Shown here: one piece after another, positions 31,623-41,726 of the stretch
How positions within the stretch are numbered: position 1 is the stretch's first letter
Layout of the letters: the number at the start of each line of letters is the position of its first letter
DNA from: an uncultured Eubacteriales bacterium
GTDB taxonomy: Bacteria; Bacillota; Clostridia; Oscillospirales; UMGS1783
Assembly: GCA_934456365.1 (NCBI GenBank)
Contig: CAKSHC010000004.1
Location: 78,258-142,257 of the forward strand
Reading direction: 5' to 3'
DNA length: 64,000 bases
Notes under the pieces: generated by a model
Told to the model about the DNA's origin: nothing
What the model saw: the letters and a program-made list of their open reading frames with translations, nothing else
Database searches by the model: none
Made by a program: the position numbers and the translations under genes

Positions 31623-32696
31623 ATGGAAAACAATACTCCGAAGGTTCCCAAAAAGCAGATTCTGAGCGCGCAGCTCAATCTGCAGAAATTCCTCCCGGCC
31701 ACCGAGGAGGAGAAGCGCCAGCAGGATGTGATGAGCGAGAGCACCACCTTTTTCCGCGACGGGATGCGCAAGCTCTTCAAGAATCCGCTTGCGGTGTTCA
31801 GCATTGTGGTGCTGGGCATTGTGATTCTGACCATTATTTTCGCTCCGATGATCGTACCCTACAAATATTCCGAGATGCTTTCGGTCAACGGGGTGCGCGA
31901 CCGCGGCGCCAAGAACCTGGCTCCCTTCCAGTACAGCGAAGCCGAGCAGGAATACATCAATCAGGGCAACTTCCGCTTCCCGCACATTTTCGGTACCGAC
32001 GAGCAGTGCCGCGACTATTTCGTCCGTGTGATCTACGGCACGAGAATTTCGCTTGTCATCGGCTTTTTTGCCAGTCTGATCGTGCTGATCATCGGCATGC
32101 TGATCGGCTCGATCTCGGGTTATCTCGGCGGCCGGGTGGATCTGATCATCATGCGCATTGTGGATATCATCTATTCGCTGCCGGATCTGCTGATCATCAT
32201 TCTGCTTTCGGTTGTGCTCAATGAGGTGCTGGTTTTGCCCAGCGGCTCGATTTTTGCCAAGCTGGGCACCAACATGATCTCGATTTTCATTGTGTTCGGT
32301 CTGCTTTACTGGGTGGGTATGGCGCGTCTGATCCGCGGCCAGATCCTTTCCATCAAAGAAAACGAATACATTCTGGCGGCCAAGAGCATCGGCGCCAAGC
32401 CGGGGCGGATCATCCGCAAGCACATTCTGCCCAACTGCCTTTCGGTCATCATCATTTCCACGGCTCTTCAGGTTCCTTCGGCGATTTTCACCGAGAGCTA
32501 CCTTTCCTTCGTGGGGCTTGGCGTGAAGGCGCCGATGCCTTCTTTGGGATCTCTGGCCAACGCGGCCCGCGGCGGCATGCAGAGCTATCCTTACAAACTG
32601 ATCTTCCCGGCTCTGATGATCTGCCTGATCGTTTTGAGCCTGAACCTGCTGGGCGACGGCATGCGCGACGCCTTCGACCCGAAACTGAAGAGGTGA
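31623..32696 (+). CDS. oppC: oligopeptide ABC transporter permease OppC
   Basis: A 357-residue permease. A 50-residue cytoplasmic N-terminal extension precedes the first helix (LAVFSIVVLGIVILTIIFAP); the EAA loop EYILAAKSIGAKPGRIIRKH and terminal FLDP-like DAFDPKLKR are typical of OppC. An extracytoplasmic insertion of about 60 residues after the first helix is larger than in E. coli OppC. It begins 10 bases after oppB. Confidence 0.93.
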   Translation: MENNTPKVPKKQILSAQLNLQKFLPATEEEKRQQDVMSESTTFFRDGMRKLFKNPLAVFSIVVLGIVILTIIFAPMIVPYKYSEMLSVNGVRDRGAKNLAPFQYSEAEQEYINQGNFRFPHIFGTDEQCRDYFVRVIYGTRISLVIGFFASLIVLIIGMLIGSISGYLGGRVDLIIMRIVDIIYSLPDLLIIILLSVVLNEVLVLPSGSIFAKLGTNMISIFIVFGLLYWVGMARLIRGQILSIKENEYILAAKSIGAKPGRIIRKHILPNCLSVIIISTALQVPSAIFTESYLSFVGLGVKAPMPSLGSLANAARGGMQSYPYKLIFPALMICLIVLSLNLLGDGMRDAFDPKLKR

Positions 32697-32700
32697 GAGT

Positions 32701-33698
<998 letters not shown>

Positions 33699-33702
<4 letters not shown>

Positions 33703-34655
33703 GCGAGCCTTTGCTGATTGTTGAGGATCTGAAACAGTATTTCCCCGTGCGCAACGGCTTCAAGAAAGCCACCCTCAAGGCGGTGGACGGGGTTTCCTTC
33801 ACCATCAACGAGGGCGAGACCCTCGGGCTGGTGGGCGAGTCCGGCTGCGGCAAGACGACCGTGGGCCGCTCCATCCTGCGCCTTTACGAGCCGACCGGCG
33901 GGAAGGTGACCTTCGCCGGGGAAGAGGTGACCCGCCACAACATCACGGCCATGCGCAAGCAGATGCAGATGGTGTTTCAGGATCCGTATTCTTCGCTTGA
34001 CCCGCGTATGACGGTTGAGGATATCATCGGCGAGCCTCTGGATGTGCATAAGCTTTATGACAACAAAAAGGAGCGCCACGAGAAGATCCTGGAGCTGATG
34101 AGCTATGTCGGCCTCAATGCCGAGCATGCCACCCGCTATGCCCATGAGTTTTCCGGCGGTCAGCGACAGAGAATCGGCATTGCCCGCGCGCTGGCTGTGA
34201 ATCCCAAGTTTATCGTGTGCGACGAGCCGGTTTCGGCGCTCGACGTGTCGATTCAGGCGCAGGTCATCAACATGTTTGAGGATCTGCAGGCCAAGCTGGG
34301 CGTGGCTTATCTCTTTATTGCCCACGACCTGCTGGTGGTCCATCACATTTCCAAGCGCATTGCGGTGATGTATTTGGGCAAGATCGTGGAGATCGCCGAC
34401 GCCGACGAGCTCAACGAGCACCCGCAGCATCCCTACACCGTTTCGCTGCTTTCGGCGGTGCCCATCCCCGACCCGGATGTGACCCGCGCGAGAAGCCGGA
34501 TTGTGCTCGAGGGCGATGTGCCGAGCCCGCTGCACATGCCCAGCGGCTGCCCCTTCCGCACCCGCTGCCGGTATGCCACCGAGCAGTGCGCGAAGGAATG
34601 CCCGGCGCTGGAAGATCGCGGAAACGGCCATAAGGTGGCCTGCTGGAACCGCTGA
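33699..34655 (+). CDS. oppF: oligopeptide ABC transporter ATPase OppF
   Basis: A 318-residue ATPase partnering OppD. Walker A GESGCGKTT, signature FSGGQRQRI, Walker B FIVCDEPVSALDVS, and a C-terminal CPFRTRCRYATEQC cluster motif. Last gene of the oppBCDF unit; oppA follows from its own promoter about 140 bases later. Confidence 0.94.
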
Positions 34656-34691
34656 GTTCACCGGTTTTTCACAAAAATTTCACCGAAGGAC

Positions 34692-34719
34692 TTGACTTTC
34701 GGAAAATGCGCGCTATAAT
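34692..34719 (+). promoter_or_regulatory. promoter and structured leader of oppA
   Basis: TTGACT (34692-34697), 16-base spacer, TATAAT (34714-34719). The leader holds a long-range inverted pair TTAAGGG (34729-34735) / CCCTTAA (34766-34772) that could stabilise the mRNA. Confidence 0.7.
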
Positions 34720-34796
34720 ATTTCTAAATTAAGGGTTTTCACGTGTTAAAACGACAAGTGTTTGGCCCTTAAAAATAACAAACGGAGGAAAGAACC

Positions 34797-36554
34797 ATGA
34801 AAAAGACCCTTGCCATGCTTTTGGCGGTCATCATGATCGTTGCGTGCTTCGTGGGCTGCGGCAACAGCGGCACGACGACCGGCGGCGGCGATGATGCGGC
34901 TGCGAAGGCTCTGCTGAGCAAAGCCTTCATCGACCCGATCAACGATTGGGCGAAGTATGATGAGCTGATCGCACAGATCAAGACGGAAACGGACTATGCC
35001 AAGCGTACCGAGCTGATGCATCAGGCCGAAGAAATCCTTGATTCGACCGGCGCGATCATCCCCATCTATTATTACAACGACATCTATATGCAGAAGAGCT
35101 ATGTCGATGGTGTGTACGCCAACCTGTTCGGCTACAAGTTCTTCCAGAATGTCAAGATGGGCAACGGCTCCAACACCCTGCGTCTGAACCTTGCTTCTGA
35201 GCCGGCTCACCTCGATCCTGCCCTCAACAGCTCGGTTGACGGCGCCTGCCTCGCCGTGAACTCCTTTGCCGGCCTTTACACCTATGACAAAGACGGCAAG
35301 ACCCAGCCCGACCTGGCTGAGAGCTACACCATGGCTGCTCCTGCCGAGGATGGCTCCGTGACCTACACCGTGATCCTCAAGAAGGATCTCAAGTGGTCCG
35401 ACGGCTCGACCCTCGACGCCAACGACTTCGTGTATTCCTGGAAGCGCGCCGCTTCCGAGAAGACGGCTTCCGACTACGGCTATATGTTCGATTCCTTCGT
35501 GGGCTACCCCGAGAATCTGGCTGTCGTGGCGAAAGACGCCAACACCCTTGAGTTCACTCTGAAGGCTCCCTGCGCCTACATCGAGTGCCTCATGGCTTTC
35601 CCGACCTTCTTCCCCGTTCCCCAGAAGTCTGTTGAAGCCAACCCCGATTGGGAAAAGACTCCTGGCGCCTGGGCGGATGCCGATGCCGGCTTCGTTTCCA
35701 ACGGCCCCTTCATCTGCACCGGTTGGGATCATAAGGTTTCCATGACCTATGAGAAGAACCCGTATTATCACAAGGCTTCCGAAGTCACCGTGGATAAGCT
35801 TTCCTTCATGCTTTCCGCTGATGACAACGCCATCTATGCCGCTTACAAGGCCGGCGACGTCGACTTCATCGACACCGTCCCCAACGACGAAATCGCCAAC
35901 CTGCTCAATGATCCTGAGTTCCACATCATTGACAACCTCGGCACCTACTATGCCGCTTTCAATGTGAACTCCAAGCTGTTCTCCGGCAAGACTGCCGCTC
36001 AGGCTGCCTGCATGAGACTGGCCTTCCAGTTCCTCATTGACCGCGACTACATCTGCAAGAACGTTGGCCAGACCGGTCAGGTCGCCGCCAACTCCTTCAT
36101 TCCTCTCGGCATGGCCGACGGTAACGGTGGCGTGTTCAAGAAGGATCAGAATGCCAACGGCTCCTTCGATCCTTACGGCATCAACAACGATAAGGAAGGC
36201 ACTCTGTCGAAGGCCCGCAAATATCTCGAGGCTGCCGGCTACAAGTTCGGCGATGACGGCAAGCTTTCTGCCGACACCCCGATCAGCATCGAATACCTGA
36301 CCAACGACGGCTCCGGTCATATCGCTGTGGCGGAAGCCATGCAGCAGGACTTCAAAGAGCTCGGCATCGAGATCGATATCCGCTCCATGGAGTGGGCGAC
36401 CTTCCTCAACGAGCGTAAAGAAGGCAACTTCGATATCGCCCGCGAAGGCTGGCTCGCCGACTTCGACGATCCTATCAACATGCTCGAAATGTGGACCGCT
36501 GTTTCCGGCAACAACGACTGCCAGTTTGGCCGTCCGGAAGGCCAGAAGAAGTAA
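34797..36554 (+). CDS. oppA: oligopeptide-binding lipoprotein OppA, apparently circularly permuted
   Basis: A 585-residue solute-binding lipoprotein (SBP_bac_5 family) feeding OppBCDF. The signal peptide ends in the lipobox FVGC with lipidated Cys21. Residues about 40-121 (WAKYDELIAQIKTE, TELMHQAEEIL, IIPIYYYNDIYMQKSYVDGV, YKFFQNV) match what is normally the last 80 residues of OppA. The canonical start (NTLRLNLASEPAHLDPALNS) comes only at about 126, followed by WSDGSTLDANDFVYSWKRA and the rest of the family in order. The protein then stops just after FDIAREGWLADFDDP and GNNDCQFG, where the moved segment would begin. The frame is open throughout and codon use is that of a highly expressed gene, so it should be functional. 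Confidence 0.92.
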   Translation: MKKTLAMLLAVIMIVACFVGCGNSGTTTGGGDDAAAKALLSKAFIDPINDWAKYDELIAQIKTETDYAKRTELMHQAEEILDSTGAIIPIYYYNDIYMQKSYVDGVYANLFGYKFFQNVKMGNGSNTLRLNLASEPAHLDPALNSSVDGACLAVNSFAGLYTYDKDGKTQPDLAESYTMAAPAEDGSVTYTVILKKDLKWSDGSTLDANDFVYSWKRAASEKTASDYGYMFDSFVGYPENLAVVAKDANTLEFTLKAPCAYIECLMAFPTFFPVPQKSVEANPDWEKTPGAWADADAGFVSNGPFICTGWDHKVSMTYEKNPYYHKASEVTVDKLSFMLSADDNAIYAAYKAGDVDFIDTVPNDEIANLLNDPEFHIIDNLGTYYAAFNVNSKLFSGKTAAQAACMRLAFQFLIDRDYICKNVGQTGQVAANSFIPLGMADGNGGVFKKDQNANGSFDPYGINNDKEGTLSKARKYLEAAGYKFGDDGKLSADTPISIEYLTNDGSGHIAVAEAMQQDFKELGIEIDIRSMEWATFLNERKEGNFDIAREGWLADFDDPINMLEMWTAVSGNNDCQFGRPEGQKK

Positions 36555-36573
36555 TCCTTCTTTCAAGCTTTCG

Positions 36574-36606
36574 AAGAGCTGCTCAGAAATGGGCAGCTCT
36601 TCTTTT
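36574..36606 (+). terminator. terminator of oppA
   Basis: AAGAGCTGC / GCAGCTCTT stem followed by CTTTT. Confidence 0.8.
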
Positions 36607-36614
36607 ATGCGAAG

Positions 36615-36935
36615 GATCGGCGAAGAGCCGTCCGGGGATTTTCCCCGGGCGGCTCTTATTATAAATTCTATCATGCAGATGGGGGAATAAGGAGAGAGAT
36701 TCGCAATAGCTTTGGAGGGGGAGAGCCCAGAGATTTTCCCGGGCGGCTCTTATTATAAATCCTATCAAAAAATGGGCGGAGAATAAGGTGGGAGATTTTC
36801 GCCGGTTTGGGAGAGGGGAAGCCCGGGGAAGCGGGCGACTTTATTATAAATCCTATCAATATGTGGGGATGGAAATAGGGGGAAAGGCTCGCATCGGCTT
36901 TGTCGGGAGAAAGCCCGGAAGAGAATCCATGGGCG
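36615..36935. repeat. three tandem copies (plus a fragment) of a roughly 92-base unit
   Basis: The marker TTATTATAAATYCTATCA begins at 36656, 36750 and 36841, giving periods of 94 and 91 bases. Each copy starts with a GC-rich inverted repeat (for example GAGCCGTCCGGGGA ... TCCCCGGGCGGCTC) just before the marker and ends with a purine-rich GGAATAAGG-type tail; a fourth fragment begins near 36908. This fills the 461-base gap between oppA and serA. No convincing coding signal is seen on either strand. Confidence 0.7.
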
Positions 36936-36969
36936 GGGGCTGAGAGGAAAAAAGGAGGAGGAAAGAGAA

Positions 36970-37003
36970 TGAAAAGGCTCCTCGGGGATTCCCGAGGAGC
37001 CTT
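36970..37003 (-). terminator. terminator of serC-serA
   Basis: 13-bp stem AAGGCTCCTCGGG / CCCGAGGAGCCTT with loop GATT; TTTTC follows on the minus strand. Confidence 0.8.
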
Positions 37004-37015
37004 CGCATTTGTTTT

Positions 37016-38179
37016 TCAGCGGATCACGCGGACGCGGATGACGCCGTCGATGGCTTTGATGGCGTTGACAATGGCATCGTTGACCTCGCCGTCGGCATCG
37101 ATGAGGGTGTAGGCGATTTCGCCGCGGCTCTTATTGAGGAGGTTGGCGATGTTGAGGCCGGCGTCGCCGAAGAGGGCGGAGAAGCGGCTGAGCATCTGCG
37201 GCACATTGTGGTGGATGATGCAGACACGCTGCGCGTCGGAGGGGGGCATTTCCACCGAGGGGAGGTTGACGGAATTGACGATGTTGCCGTAGCGGAGGTA
37301 GTCGTTCAGTTCCGAGCCGGCCATGGCGGCGCAGTTTTCTTCACTTTCGGGGGTGGAGGCGCCGAGGTGGGGAATGGGGATCACGCCGGTCAGACCGAGG
37401 ATGGATTCATCGGGGAAGTCGGTCACATAGCGGGCGATTTTCCCGGAGGCGAGGCCGTCCTTGAGGGCCTGGGTATCGACCAGGGCGCCGCGGGCGAAGT
37501 TGAGGATCCGCACCCCGTCTTTGCAATGGGCGAGGGCTTCGGCGTTGATGGTGCCGCGGGTGGAATCCATGAGCGGCAGGTGAAGGGTGATATAATCGCA
37601 GTTTTTATAGAGCTCGTCGAGAGAGGAAACGTGGACCACGCGGCGGTCGAGCCCCCAGGCGGATTTGACCGAGATATAGGGGTCGTAGCCCAGAACGTGC
37701 ATGCCGAGGTGCTGGGCGGCGTTGGCCACCATGACGCCGATGGCGCCCAGGCCGATCACGCCGAGCGTTTTCCCGGCGACTTCCGGGCCGACAAACTGGT
37801 TCTTGCCCTTTTCCACCAGCTTGGCCACGCCCTCCTGCCCCTGCAGGCTTTTGACCCACTCGATCCCGCCGACCACATCGCGGGAGGCGAGCAGAAGCCC
37901 GGCCAGCACCAGCTCCTTGACGGCGTTGGCGTTGGCGCCGGGGGTGTTGAACACGACGATGCCGCGCTTGGCGCAGTCTTCCACCGGGATGTTGTTGACC
38001 CCGGCGCCGGCGCGGGCGATGGCGAGCAGGTTCCCGCCGAATTCCATATTGTGCAGGTCGGCCGAGCGGACCAGCATACCGTCGGGATTTTCGAGGTCTT
38101 CGCCGATCTGGTAATCCGCCGGGTTGAGCGCGTCGAGCCCGACCTTGGCGATTTTATTCATCAAACGAATACGATACAT
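37016..38179 (-). CDS. serA: D-3-phosphoglycerate dehydrogenase
   Basis: A 387-residue enzyme for the first step of serine synthesis. The NAD-binding motif GLGAIG near residue 145, catalytic Arg in NFARGALVD, Glu in DFPDE and His in PHLGASTPES are present. A C-terminal ACT domain (about 315-387, FGDAGLNIANLLNKSRGEIA) probably binds serine for feedback control. It is the shorter SerA form without the intervening domain. Second gene after serC, 11 bases apart. Confidence 0.93.
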   Translation of the reverse strand: MYRIRLMNKIAKVGLDALNPADYQIGEDLENPDGMLVRSADLHNMEFGGNLLAIARAGAGVNNIPVEDCAKRGIVVFNTPGANANAVKELVLAGLLLASRDVVGGIEWVKSLQGQEGVAKLVEKGKNQFVGPEVAGKTLGVIGLGAIGVMVANAAQHLGMHVLGYDPYISVKSAWGLDRRVVHVSSLDELYKNCDYITLHLPLMDSTRGTINAEALAHCKDGVRILNFARGALVDTQALKDGLASGKIARYVTDFPDESILGLTGVIPIPHLGASTPESEENCAAMAGSELNDYLRYGNIVNSVNLPSVEMPPSDAQRVCIIHHNVPQMLSRFSALFGDAGLNIANLLNKSRGEIAYTLIDADGEVNDAIVNAIKAIDGVIRVRVIR

Positions 38180-38190
38180 GGGCGGTCTCC

Positions 38191-39279
38191 TTATTTTTTG
38201 GGATTCTGGGCGGCGAATTCTTTCATGAAGGCCACCAGTTTTTCGACTCCTTCGATCGGCATGGCGTTGTAGATCGAGGCGCGCATTCCGCCGACCGAGC
38301 GGTGCCCCTTGATGTTTTTGAGGCCGTTCTTTCCGGCTTCGGCGGCAAATTTCTTATCCAGCTCGGGATCGCCGGTCACGAAGGTGACGTTCATCATGGA
38401 GCGGGATTCCTTTTCCACCGGGGCGAGGTAATAGCTCTGGCTGTCGAGATAATCATAGAGCACGGCGCATTTTTTCTCGTTGAAGGCCTTGCGGGCTTCA
38501 AGGCCGCCGTTGTCCAGCAGCCACTGGAACATCAGTCCGGCCATATAGATGGCAAAGCAGGGCGGGGTATTGTACATCGAATCGTTGTCGGCCATGAGCT
38601 TCCAATCGAGCATGGCCGGGGTTTCGGGGCGGGCATGGCCGAGCAGGTCCTCGCGGACGATGACGATGGTCAGCCCGGCGGGGGCGACGTTTTTCTGGGC
38701 GCCGGCATAGATCACGCCGAAGCGGCTCACATCCACCGGCTCCGAGAGGATGCAGGAGGAGAGGTCGGCCACGAGGGGGATGCTGCCGGTATCGGGGATA
38801 TAGGGATATTTCGTGCCGTAGATGGTGTTGTTGAAGCAGATATGGACATAGTCGGCATCATCCCGGAAGTCTTCGCGGGATACGCGGGGGACATAGCTGT
38901 TGTTTTTATCCTCGGACGAGGCGACGATGCGGATGTCGCCATACTTTTGGGCTTCCTTGGCGGCTTTTTTGGAAAACTGGCCGGAAACGATATAATCGGC
39001 CTTGCCCGAGCCGTTGAGCAGATTCAGAGGCACCGAGGCAAACTGGGTGGAGGCGCCGCCCTGCAGGAAGAGCACCTTATAGTTTTCGGGAATATTCATC
39101 AGAAGCCGCAGGTCGGCTTCGGCCTTTTGGATGATGGCTTCGAAGTCGGGGGATCGATGACTCATCTCCATCACAGACATGCCGGAGCTTCCGTAGCAGC
39201 AAAGCTCGCTTGCTGCCTTCTCCAGAATCGGCAGCGGTAGCATCGACGGACCGGCCGAGAAATTATACACTCTTTCCAT
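38191..39279 (-). CDS. serC: phosphoserine aminotransferase
   Basis: A 362-residue PLP enzyme converting 3-phosphohydroxypyruvate to phosphoserine. Signatures: NFSAGPSMLPLPILEKA at the start, GGASTQFA near residue 75, and the PLP Lys in VIYAGAQKNVAPAG near residue 195. Together with SerA it supplies two of three serine steps; a phosphoserine phosphatase is not in the window. Confidence 0.96.
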   Translation of the reverse strand: MERVYNFSAGPSMLPLPILEKAASELCCYGSSGMSVMEMSHRSPDFEAIIQKAEADLRLLMNIPENYKVLFLQGGASTQFASVPLNLLNGSGKADYIVSGQFSKKAAKEAQKYGDIRIVASSEDKNNSYVPRVSREDFRDDADYVHICFNNTIYGTKYPYIPDTGSIPLVADLSSCILSEPVDVSRFGVIYAGAQKNVAPAGLTIVIVREDLLGHARPETPAMLDWKLMADNDSMYNTPPCFAIYMAGLMFQWLLDNGGLEARKAFNEKKCAVLYDYLDSQSYYLAPVEKESRSMMNVTFVTGDPELDKKFAAEAGKNGLKNIKGHRSVGGMRASIYNAMPIEGVEKLVAFMKEFAAQNPKK

Positions 39280-39317
39280 TGCAAACCCTCCTCAATCGAA
39301 TGTTGGACATTAAAAAT

Positions 39318-39346
39318 ATTATAGTAATTCGGGGAGGGAAAGTCAA
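39318..39346 (-). promoter_or_regulatory. promoter of serC-serA
   Basis: Minus strand TTGACT (39341-39346), 17-base spacer, TATAAT (39318-39323). No T-box or other leader motif lies in the short 5' region. Confidence 0.75.
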
Positions 39347-39378
39347 GCTGTTTTAGCGTAGTAAAGCAATGTTTTCCT

Positions 39379-41649
39379 TCAGCGGCGGCGCAGGCGGCAC
39401 AGCACCAATGTGCGGTCGTCCTCGGGCGTGGGGAGGGTGTTTAAAATTTCGTGCGCCAGCTCGCTCAAGGGCTGCGAGGCGCCGTGCAGGAGGCGGGTTT
39501 TCTGCTCATGGCCGAGCTCCACGCCGTCGCTGGCGAGGACAAGGAGGTCGCCCGCCTTGAGGCGGAAGCTGCGGTGGAGGAAGCGGCTGTCTGCCAGGAT
39601 GCCGAGGGGGAGGGAGGAGCAGGGGATCTCGTAGAATTTTCCGCCGCGCAGCAGGAGGGTGGGGGCGGCGCCGGATTTATAGAGGTCGGCGCGGCCGGTG
39701 GTGAGGTCCAGGGTGCAGAGGTCGAGGGTGGAGAAGCTTTGCTCGTCGTCCGAGAGCATGAGGGTGGAATTGAGCAGGGGGAGGGCCTTTTCGGGGGCGA
39801 AGCCGCCGTCGAGGAGGGCTCGCAGGAGGGAGCCGGTGAGGTCGGCCTGCCGGTGGGCCGAGAGGCCGCTTCCCATGCCGTCGGCGAGCGACAGGACGCG
39901 CCGGGCGGGCGGCAGGCGATAGAGGGTGAAGACGTCGCCGCAGATCGATTCGCCCGGCTTGCAGACCTGCGCCGCGCCGGTTTCGAGGGCCAGGCGCTCT
40001 CTTGGACCGAGCAGGAGCTCCCAGCCCTCGCGGCTTTCCGAGAGGGAGAGGACGGCGAGCGGGGCGGCGAGGAGGGAGGAGAGATCGGCCAGCGTTTGGC
40101 GTTCGGCGGGCGAGCGGGAGCCGCGCAGGCGGGCGGAGAGGGTGAGGCTGCCGGAGGGATCGGTGTAGACAAACAGCGCGTCGACGCGCCAGCCGCGCGA
40201 GAGGAAATATTCGCCGGCGCGGGCCGAGAGGGCTTCGTCGAAATGGAGGGGATCGCCGATCTGGCTGCCGAGGGAGGAGAGGTAGTCGGACAGGGAGGCA
40301 AACTGGGCGGCGAGGACCGTGCGGTTGCGCTGGGCGTTGCAGGCGTGCTCGTCGAGCGCGCGGGCGCGGGCGCCGATCTCGTTGAAGATGGAAAGGAGAC
40401 GGTCCGGCTGGAGGCAGCGGGCGGAGAAGTAGGGAGGGAGGTCGCTGCGGAGGATTTCGCGCTCGCGCATCAGCACCCGGCCTTTGGCGAAGACGTCGGC
40501 GGTGTCGGCGCTTTCCTCGCCGTAGCAGCGAAGGGCGCGCGGGCAGCCCTTGCAGAGCGCTCCCGTTTTTTCGCGCAGAAGGCGCTCGGGGTCTACTGCC
40601 TCGGGGGGCGCGGGAGAGAGCAGGGCCGAGAGCCGCCCGAGCTGGCGGGAGGCGGTTTGCAGCGAGGTATCGAGGTAGCGGCAGAGGGTTTGGGCCCGGC
40701 CGTCGGCGCCGTCGCGCAGGCGCAGGCGCTGGGTGAGGCTCAGGAGCAGCCGCTCGGGCAGGAGCAGAAAGAGGGTGGACGAGAGGGAGCCCTCGCAGAG
40801 GGTGGCGAGCGTTTGGAGGGAGGGATTGAGATAAAAGGCGATCACGCTGACCCCGAAGAGGAAGGCTGCGGCGGTGATCCGGCGGCGGCGCGTGCCGCAG
40901 AGCCCGGCGGCGATGCCGCCCACCGCGTAGGCGGCGATGATGTGGGTGGGGGCCTGCGGGGCGAAGGAGAGGATGACCCCCGCCATCACGCCGGCCATGC
41001 CGCCCGCGGCCGCGCCCGAAACGGCGCCGAGCGTCAGGATCAGCAGCATGCCGACAATGCGCGCCGGGGCGACCCCATAAATGGAGAAGGAGGCGAGCGG
41101 CAGCAGGAGCAGGCAGCCGGTCAGCAAAAGGGCGGCGCATTCGGTTTGCGTGACGCCGGTGCGGCCCACGGCGGGGCTTTCGAGGGCCGGGAGCGAGCGC
41201 GAGGCCAAAAGGGCATACAGCACGCCGCAGACCACGCCGGCGGCTCCCGTGAGGAGATCGAAGACCAGAAAGCCCGAGAAGGAAGCGATCAGCACCTGCC
41301 CGAGGATCAGACCGCCCGCGCAGGAGATCCCGGTGAGGGCGCGCCGGGAAAGACGGGGAAGCAGGGCGGCCAGCAGCGCGCGCAGCCCCAGAGCGAAGCA
41401 GAGCCCGCCCAGCAGGCAGAGCCCGTTTCGGCCCGAGGCGGCGTAGCCGGCGGCGGCGCCGAGCGCCAGCGCGATCCGGGAGAGGAGATCGTCCGGATAG
41501 AGAGCGGCAGCCGCGACGCCGAAGGGAGTCAGCGAGAAGGGAAGGGCGGCCAGCGAGGCAAGAGCCCCGGCGACCCCGAAGAAGAAAAAGCGCAGAATGG
41601 ACGGAAGCCGCAGGGGCTTGTCCTTTGTCTTTCGTTGCAGTTCGATCAT
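39379..41649 (-). CDS. spoIIE: stage II sporulation protein E
   Basis: A 756-residue membrane phosphatase. About ten transmembrane helices fill residues 20-310, a central regulatory domain follows (with CKGCPRALRCYG), and a PP2C-type phosphatase domain occupies about 540-756 (ESICGDVFTLY, LSLADGMGSGLSAH, VLASDGVELG, EDDRTLVLCRL). In Bacillus, SpoIIE dephosphorylates SpoIIAA to release sigma-F in the forespore and acts at the polar septum. This gene is strong evidence that the organism forms spores. No terminator separates it from the serC promoter, so read-through into serC is possible. Confidence 0.95.
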   Translation of the reverse strand: MIELQRKTKDKPLRLPSILRFFFFGVAGALASLAALPFSLTPFGVAAAALYPDDLLSRIALALGAAAGYAASGRNGLCLLGGLCFALGLRALLAALLPRLSRRALTGISCAGGLILGQVLIASFSGFLVFDLLTGAAGVVCGVLYALLASRSLPALESPAVGRTGVTQTECAALLLTGCLLLLPLASFSIYGVAPARIVGMLLILTLGAVSGAAAGGMAGVMAGVILSFAPQAPTHIIAAYAVGGIAAGLCGTRRRRITAAAFLFGVSVIAFYLNPSLQTLATLCEGSLSSTLFLLLPERLLLSLTQRLRLRDGADGRAQTLCRYLDTSLQTASRQLGRLSALLSPAPPEAVDPERLLREKTGALCKGCPRALRCYGEESADTADVFAKGRVLMREREILRSDLPPYFSARCLQPDRLLSIFNEIGARARALDEHACNAQRNRTVLAAQFASLSDYLSSLGSQIGDPLHFDEALSARAGEYFLSRGWRVDALFVYTDPSGSLTLSARLRGSRSPAERQTLADLSSLLAAPLAVLSLSESREGWELLLGPRERLALETGAAQVCKPGESICGDVFTLYRLPPARRVLSLADGMGSGLSAHRQADLTGSLLRALLDGGFAPEKALPLLNSTLMLSDDEQSFSTLDLCTLDLTTGRADLYKSGAAPTLLLRGGKFYEIPCSSLPLGILADSRFLHRSFRLKAGDLLVLASDGVELGHEQKTRLLHGASQPLSELAHEILNTLPTPEDDRTLVLCRLRRR

Positions 41650-41668
41650 AAAAGCACCTCCTGGGCTC

Positions 41669-41701
41669 AGTATAGCCGGGAAGGAGACCGAATCCTGTCA
41701 A
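41669..41701 (-). promoter_or_regulatory. spoIIE promoter with 21-bp spacer (Spo0A-activated type)
   Basis: Minus strand TTGACA (41696-41701) and TATACT (41669-41674) are separated by 21 bases. In B. subtilis the sigma-A spoIIE promoter is known for such an overlong spacer, bridged by Spo0A~P. Weak Spo0A-box-like sequences (plus strand GACCGAA 41687-41693 and TGTCAAT 41696-41702) overlap the -35. Confidence 0.6.
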
Positions 41702-41726
41702 TGCGTGGGAAGATTTTGAAAAAGTG

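Noticed and set aside
34797..35160. Interpretation of the odd OppA N terminus as a frameshift, a fused neighbour or a pseudogene
   Set aside because: The frame is continuous from an intact signal peptide and lipobox, and the displaced block fits exactly the piece missing from the C terminus, with no duplicate downstream.
36583..36859. Small minus-strand frames with repeated FIIRAAR/FIIKS-like peptides
   Set aside because: The repeated peptide simply reflects the 92-base tandem DNA repeat; no ribosome binding site or independent support for coding.
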